Assembly (NCBI GenBank): GCA_020249775.1
Contig: JADCFA010000009.1
Location: 62,001 to 126,000, forward strand
Reading direction: 5' to 3'
Source: Roseomonas sp.
Lineage (GTDB): Bacteria; Pseudomonadota; Alphaproteobacteria; Acetobacterales; Acetobacteraceae
DNA length: 64,000 nt
This document shows, piece by piece, positions 61,973 to 64,000 of this stretch. The notes below the pieces were generated by a model. That model did no database searches, was not told where the DNA came from, and saw only the letters and a list, made by a program, of their open reading frames with translations. The position numbers and the translations under genes were made by a program. Numbering within the stretch: the first letter of the stretch is position 1; each line of letters starts with the position of its first letter.

Positions 61973-63250
61973 ATGACCGAGATCGCAGACCTGACCGCCT
62001 CCGAAGCCGCGCGGCGCATCGCCGCGGGGTCCCTGACTGCCTCTGCCCTGGCTGAGGCCTGCCTTGCCCGTATTACAGAACTCGAGCCCGAGGTGCGCGC
62101 CTTTGCCTGGCTTGACCCGGCGCTGGTGCGGCGCGCTGCGGCGGCCTTGGACAAGGGCGGGCCACCCGCGCCGCTCAAGGGTATTCCTTTTGGCGTCAAG
62201 GATGTGCTGGATACCGCCGATATGCCTTCGCAATATGGCTCGCCGATTTGGGCGGGGCATAGGCCGCGGAGTGATTCGGCCGCCGTTGCCATGGCGCGGG
62301 CGGCGGGGTCGCTGATCATCGGCAAGACGGTGACGACGGAATTCGCCACGCGCCATCCGGGGGCGACGACCAACCCGGCGAATAGGCACCATACGCCCGG
62401 CGGGTCTTCATCCGGTTCGGCGGCGGGTGTGGCGGCGGGGTTTTTTCCGCTCGCCTTCGGCACACAAACCGGCGGCAGCATCATCCGCCCGGCGGCGTTT
62501 TGCGGCATAGTCGGCTTCAAGCCGAGTTTCGGTGCCATCCATCGTGGCGGCATGAAGGTGATGAGCGAAAGCCATGACACGATCGGCGTCATGGCGCGCA
62601 GTGTGGCCGATTGCGCGCTTTCCATGGGCGCGATGACAGGGCGTGATTACGGCAACCCCGAAGCCAAACTGCCCCGCGCGCCGCGCCTTGCCTTCACGCT
62701 CGGCCCGCCCGCCGCCAAGGCCGCGCCGGAGACGCTTGCGCTGATGGAACGCGCCATCGCGGCGTGCAGAAAGGCCGGTGCTGAGGTGGTGGAAATCACC
62801 CTGCCCGAGGTAATGACCGAAGCCTTTGAGGCGCATGAATATGTGACGAATATGGAAAGCGTTCAGTCGCTTGGCTGGGAATTGGTGGCGGCGCGGGCGC
62901 AGCTTTCCGATGTGCTTAAGGAAAAACTCGATTGGGCCAAGCGTTTCCCAACCGCGCAGCTTGATGCCTGCAAGGCGGTGCAGGCCAAGGCGCGCGCGGC
63001 GCTGCCTTCAGCGATGGAAGGTTTTCATGCCGTGATCACCGCCTCGGCGGTGGGTGAGGCGCCGGCAGGGATTGGCTGGACCGGTGATCCTTCCTTCAAT
63101 TCGCTTTGGACGCTGCTGCATGGGCCCTGCGTGACGGTGCCGGCGGGGGTGGGGCCGAAGGGCTTGCCGCTTGGTGTGCAAATTGCCGGGCGCATCGGCG
63201 AAGATGCCAAGGTGCTGGCGATTGGGGAATGGGTCAGTCAGGCCCTTTAG
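61973..63250 (+). CDS. Amidase-signature family hydrolase
   Basis: The 425-residue protein contains the amidase signature catalytic Lys in GVKDVLDTADMPSQYGSPIW and the Gly/Ser-rich motif HHTPGGSSSGSAAGVAAGFF with the cis-Ser. The nucleophilic Ser lies in FGTQTGGSIIRPAAFCGIVG. Members hydrolyse a wide range of amides, including those of amino acids and aryl acids. It is a single plus-strand gene, divergent from the 164-residue hypothetical. Confidence 0.92.
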   Translation: MTEIADLTASEAARRIAAGSLTASALAEACLARITELEPEVRAFAWLDPALVRRAAAALDKGGPPAPLKGIPFGVKDVLDTADMPSQYGSPIWAGHRPRSDSAAVAMARAAGSLIIGKTVTTEFATRHPGATTNPANRHHTPGGSSSGSAAGVAAGFFPLAFGTQTGGSIIRPAAFCGIVGFKPSFGAIHRGGMKVMSESHDTIGVMARSVADCALSMGAMTGRDYGNPEAKLPRAPRLAFTLGPPAAKAAPETLALMERAIAACRKAGAEVVEITLPEVMTEAFEAHEYVTNMESVQSLGWELVAARAQLSDVLKEKLDWAKRFPTAQLDACKAVQAKARAALPSAMEGFHAVITASAVGEAPAGIGWTGDPSFNSLWTLLHGPCVTVPAGVGPKGLPLGVQIAGRIGEDAKVLAIGEWVSQAL

Positions 63251-63346
63251 GGCGTTTTCCGCTCGCCTTCGTTCATGGGACACGCATAGCAGCGTTCCTT
63301 CATATTCTCTTAATCGGGAATTGGTTCCGCTTGGCTTTGCCTTGCT

Positions 63347-64000
63347 TCAATGCAACTTCACCTGCGGCTGCCCGCGATCCGCCACCAGCCCGACCAGCGT
63401 TTTCCAAAGCACCGGCGCATGCCCATGCAGCGCGGTCTGGTGCATCTTATAGAGCGACCGATACATCATCCGCGCGAAATAGCCTTCAATGAACATGCTG
63501 CGCCCGACCAGGAAGCCCATCAGGCTGCCGACGGTTGAGTATTTGCCGAGCGAGACCAGCGACCCGAAATCGCGATAGGCGAAGGGCTCAATTTCAAGGC
63601 CGCGCAGTTTGCGATCAATCTGGCGATAAAGATGATTGGCCTGTTGATGCGCGGCCTGCGCGCGCGGTGGCAGATTACCCTTGCCATCGGGCCGCGGGCA
63701 GGCGGCGCAATCGCCGAGCGCGAAAATATCAGGATCGCGCGTGGTTTGCAGCGTGGGCAGTACGACCAGTTGATCATTGGGCGTGGTCTCCAGCCCGCCG
63801 ATATTGCGCAGCACCGGCGGGCCCTTGACGCCAGCGGCCCAGACCACAAGCTCGCCCGGAATGAAATCGCCATCGGCCAGCACTACGCCATCGGCGCGCA
63901 CCTCAGCCACGCGGCGGCCGGCCAGGACTTCAACGCCCAAATCCTCAAGCAGTTTCATGGTGGCGGCGGAAATGCGTTCAGGCAAAGCAGGCAGGATGCG
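63347..64000 (-). CDS. Type II NADH dehydrogenase, C-terminal part (5' end outside window)
   Basis: The frame is open to the window edge. It covers the second nucleotide-binding part (RILPALPERISAATMKLLED, then VVLADGDFIPGELVVWAAGV) and the FAD-contact segment FALGDCAACPRPDGKGNLPP. The membrane-associating tail follows, with SLGKYSTVGSLMGFLVGRSM and RMMYRSLYKMHQTALHG. This single-subunit, non-proton-pumping enzyme passes electrons from NADH to quinone. The start lies beyond base 64000. The 96-base gap to the amidase gene shows no other feature. Confidence 0.9.
   Translation of the reverse strand, partial: RILPALPERISAATMKLLEDLGVEVLAGRRVAEVRADGVVLADGDFIPGELVVWAAGVKGPPVLRNIGGLETTPNDQLVVLPTLQTTRDPDIFALGDCAACPRPDGKGNLPPRAQAAHQQANHLYRQIDRKLRGLEIEPFAYRDFGSLVSLGKYSTVGSLMGFLVGRSMFIEGYFARMMYRSLYKMHQTALHGHAPVLWKTLVGLVADRGQPQVKLH

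Noticed and set aside
1-64000. CRISPR arrays, rRNA genes, tRNA genes, intact insertion sequences
   Set aside because: None was seen while reading the sequence. tRNAs are hard to exclude by eye, so absence of tRNA genes is not proven.

Overview
The window is high-GC, densely coded bacterial DNA with many 4-nt ATGA overlaps between genes. The content points to an alphaproteobacterium, most likely of the Acetobacteraceae (Roseomonas-like). Clues are COQ7-type ubiquinone hydroxylases, FliX next to FlgI, an alphaproteobacterial DksA, a cysteine-poor L36, orphan Bug/TctC receptors and many catabolic oxidoreductases and hydrolases. The family-level placement is inference. No rRNA, tRNA, CRISPR array or intact insertion sequence was recognised.

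Layout. 0-0.4 kb: a low-GC end (46% in the first 300 bases) carrying the 3' end of a seryl-tRNA synthetase-like gene and decayed sequence. 0.4-8.5 kb: a degenerate GH108-like gene, then a tandem glycine riboswitch heading gcvT-gcvH-gcvP-Nudix-MmgE/PrpD-DMT permease, all overlapping or nearly so. 8.5-13.5 kb (minus strand): a divergent COQ7 paralog, a frameshifted kinase-like gene, tcuB, tcuA and a DUF4743 Nudix gene. 13.5-20.5 kb: an Atm1-type ABC exporter, rpmB, then acpP-fabF-mltG, two palindromic repeats, a CBS-BON protein and a YjbF-like lipoprotein. 20.5-26.5 kb: leuCD, a Bug-GST-Bug-crotonase operon and rpmJ. 26.5-34.3 kb: acyl-CoA dehydrogenase, DUF533, OxyR, a DadA-like oxidase, cupin, GST, and dsbB-coq7-lipoprotein.

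34.3-40.5 kb is the most distinctive stretch: two divergent operons encode five metal-dependent amide hydrolases of different families (M19 dipeptidase and HDAC-like deacetylase; M20 peptidase, carbamoylase-like hydrolase and M81/MlrC). 40.5-48.8 kb: a PfkB kinase, a COG2509 flavoprotein, an SDR, and a TetR-controlled pair of divergent units (HpaB-like monooxygenase plus CaiB CoA-transferase; TetR plus NtaA-type monooxygenase) sharing a perfect palindromic operator. 48.8-54.3 kb: housekeeping genes dapB, xerC, DUF484, a TalC-like transaldolase and priA. 54.3-57.4 kb: dksA and flagellar genes fliX, flgI, flgJ-like and flgN-like with a near-palindromic sigma-54 promoter. 57.4-64 kb: RidA, Gfo/Idh, a rhodanese lipoprotein between direct repeats, an MFS exporter, two small genes, an amidase and a truncated type II NADH dehydrogenase.

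The genes together describe a heterotroph that burns glycine, tricarboxylates and amide-bonded nitrogen compounds with aerobic quinone-linked respiration. All calls come from reading the sequence; no database search was run.
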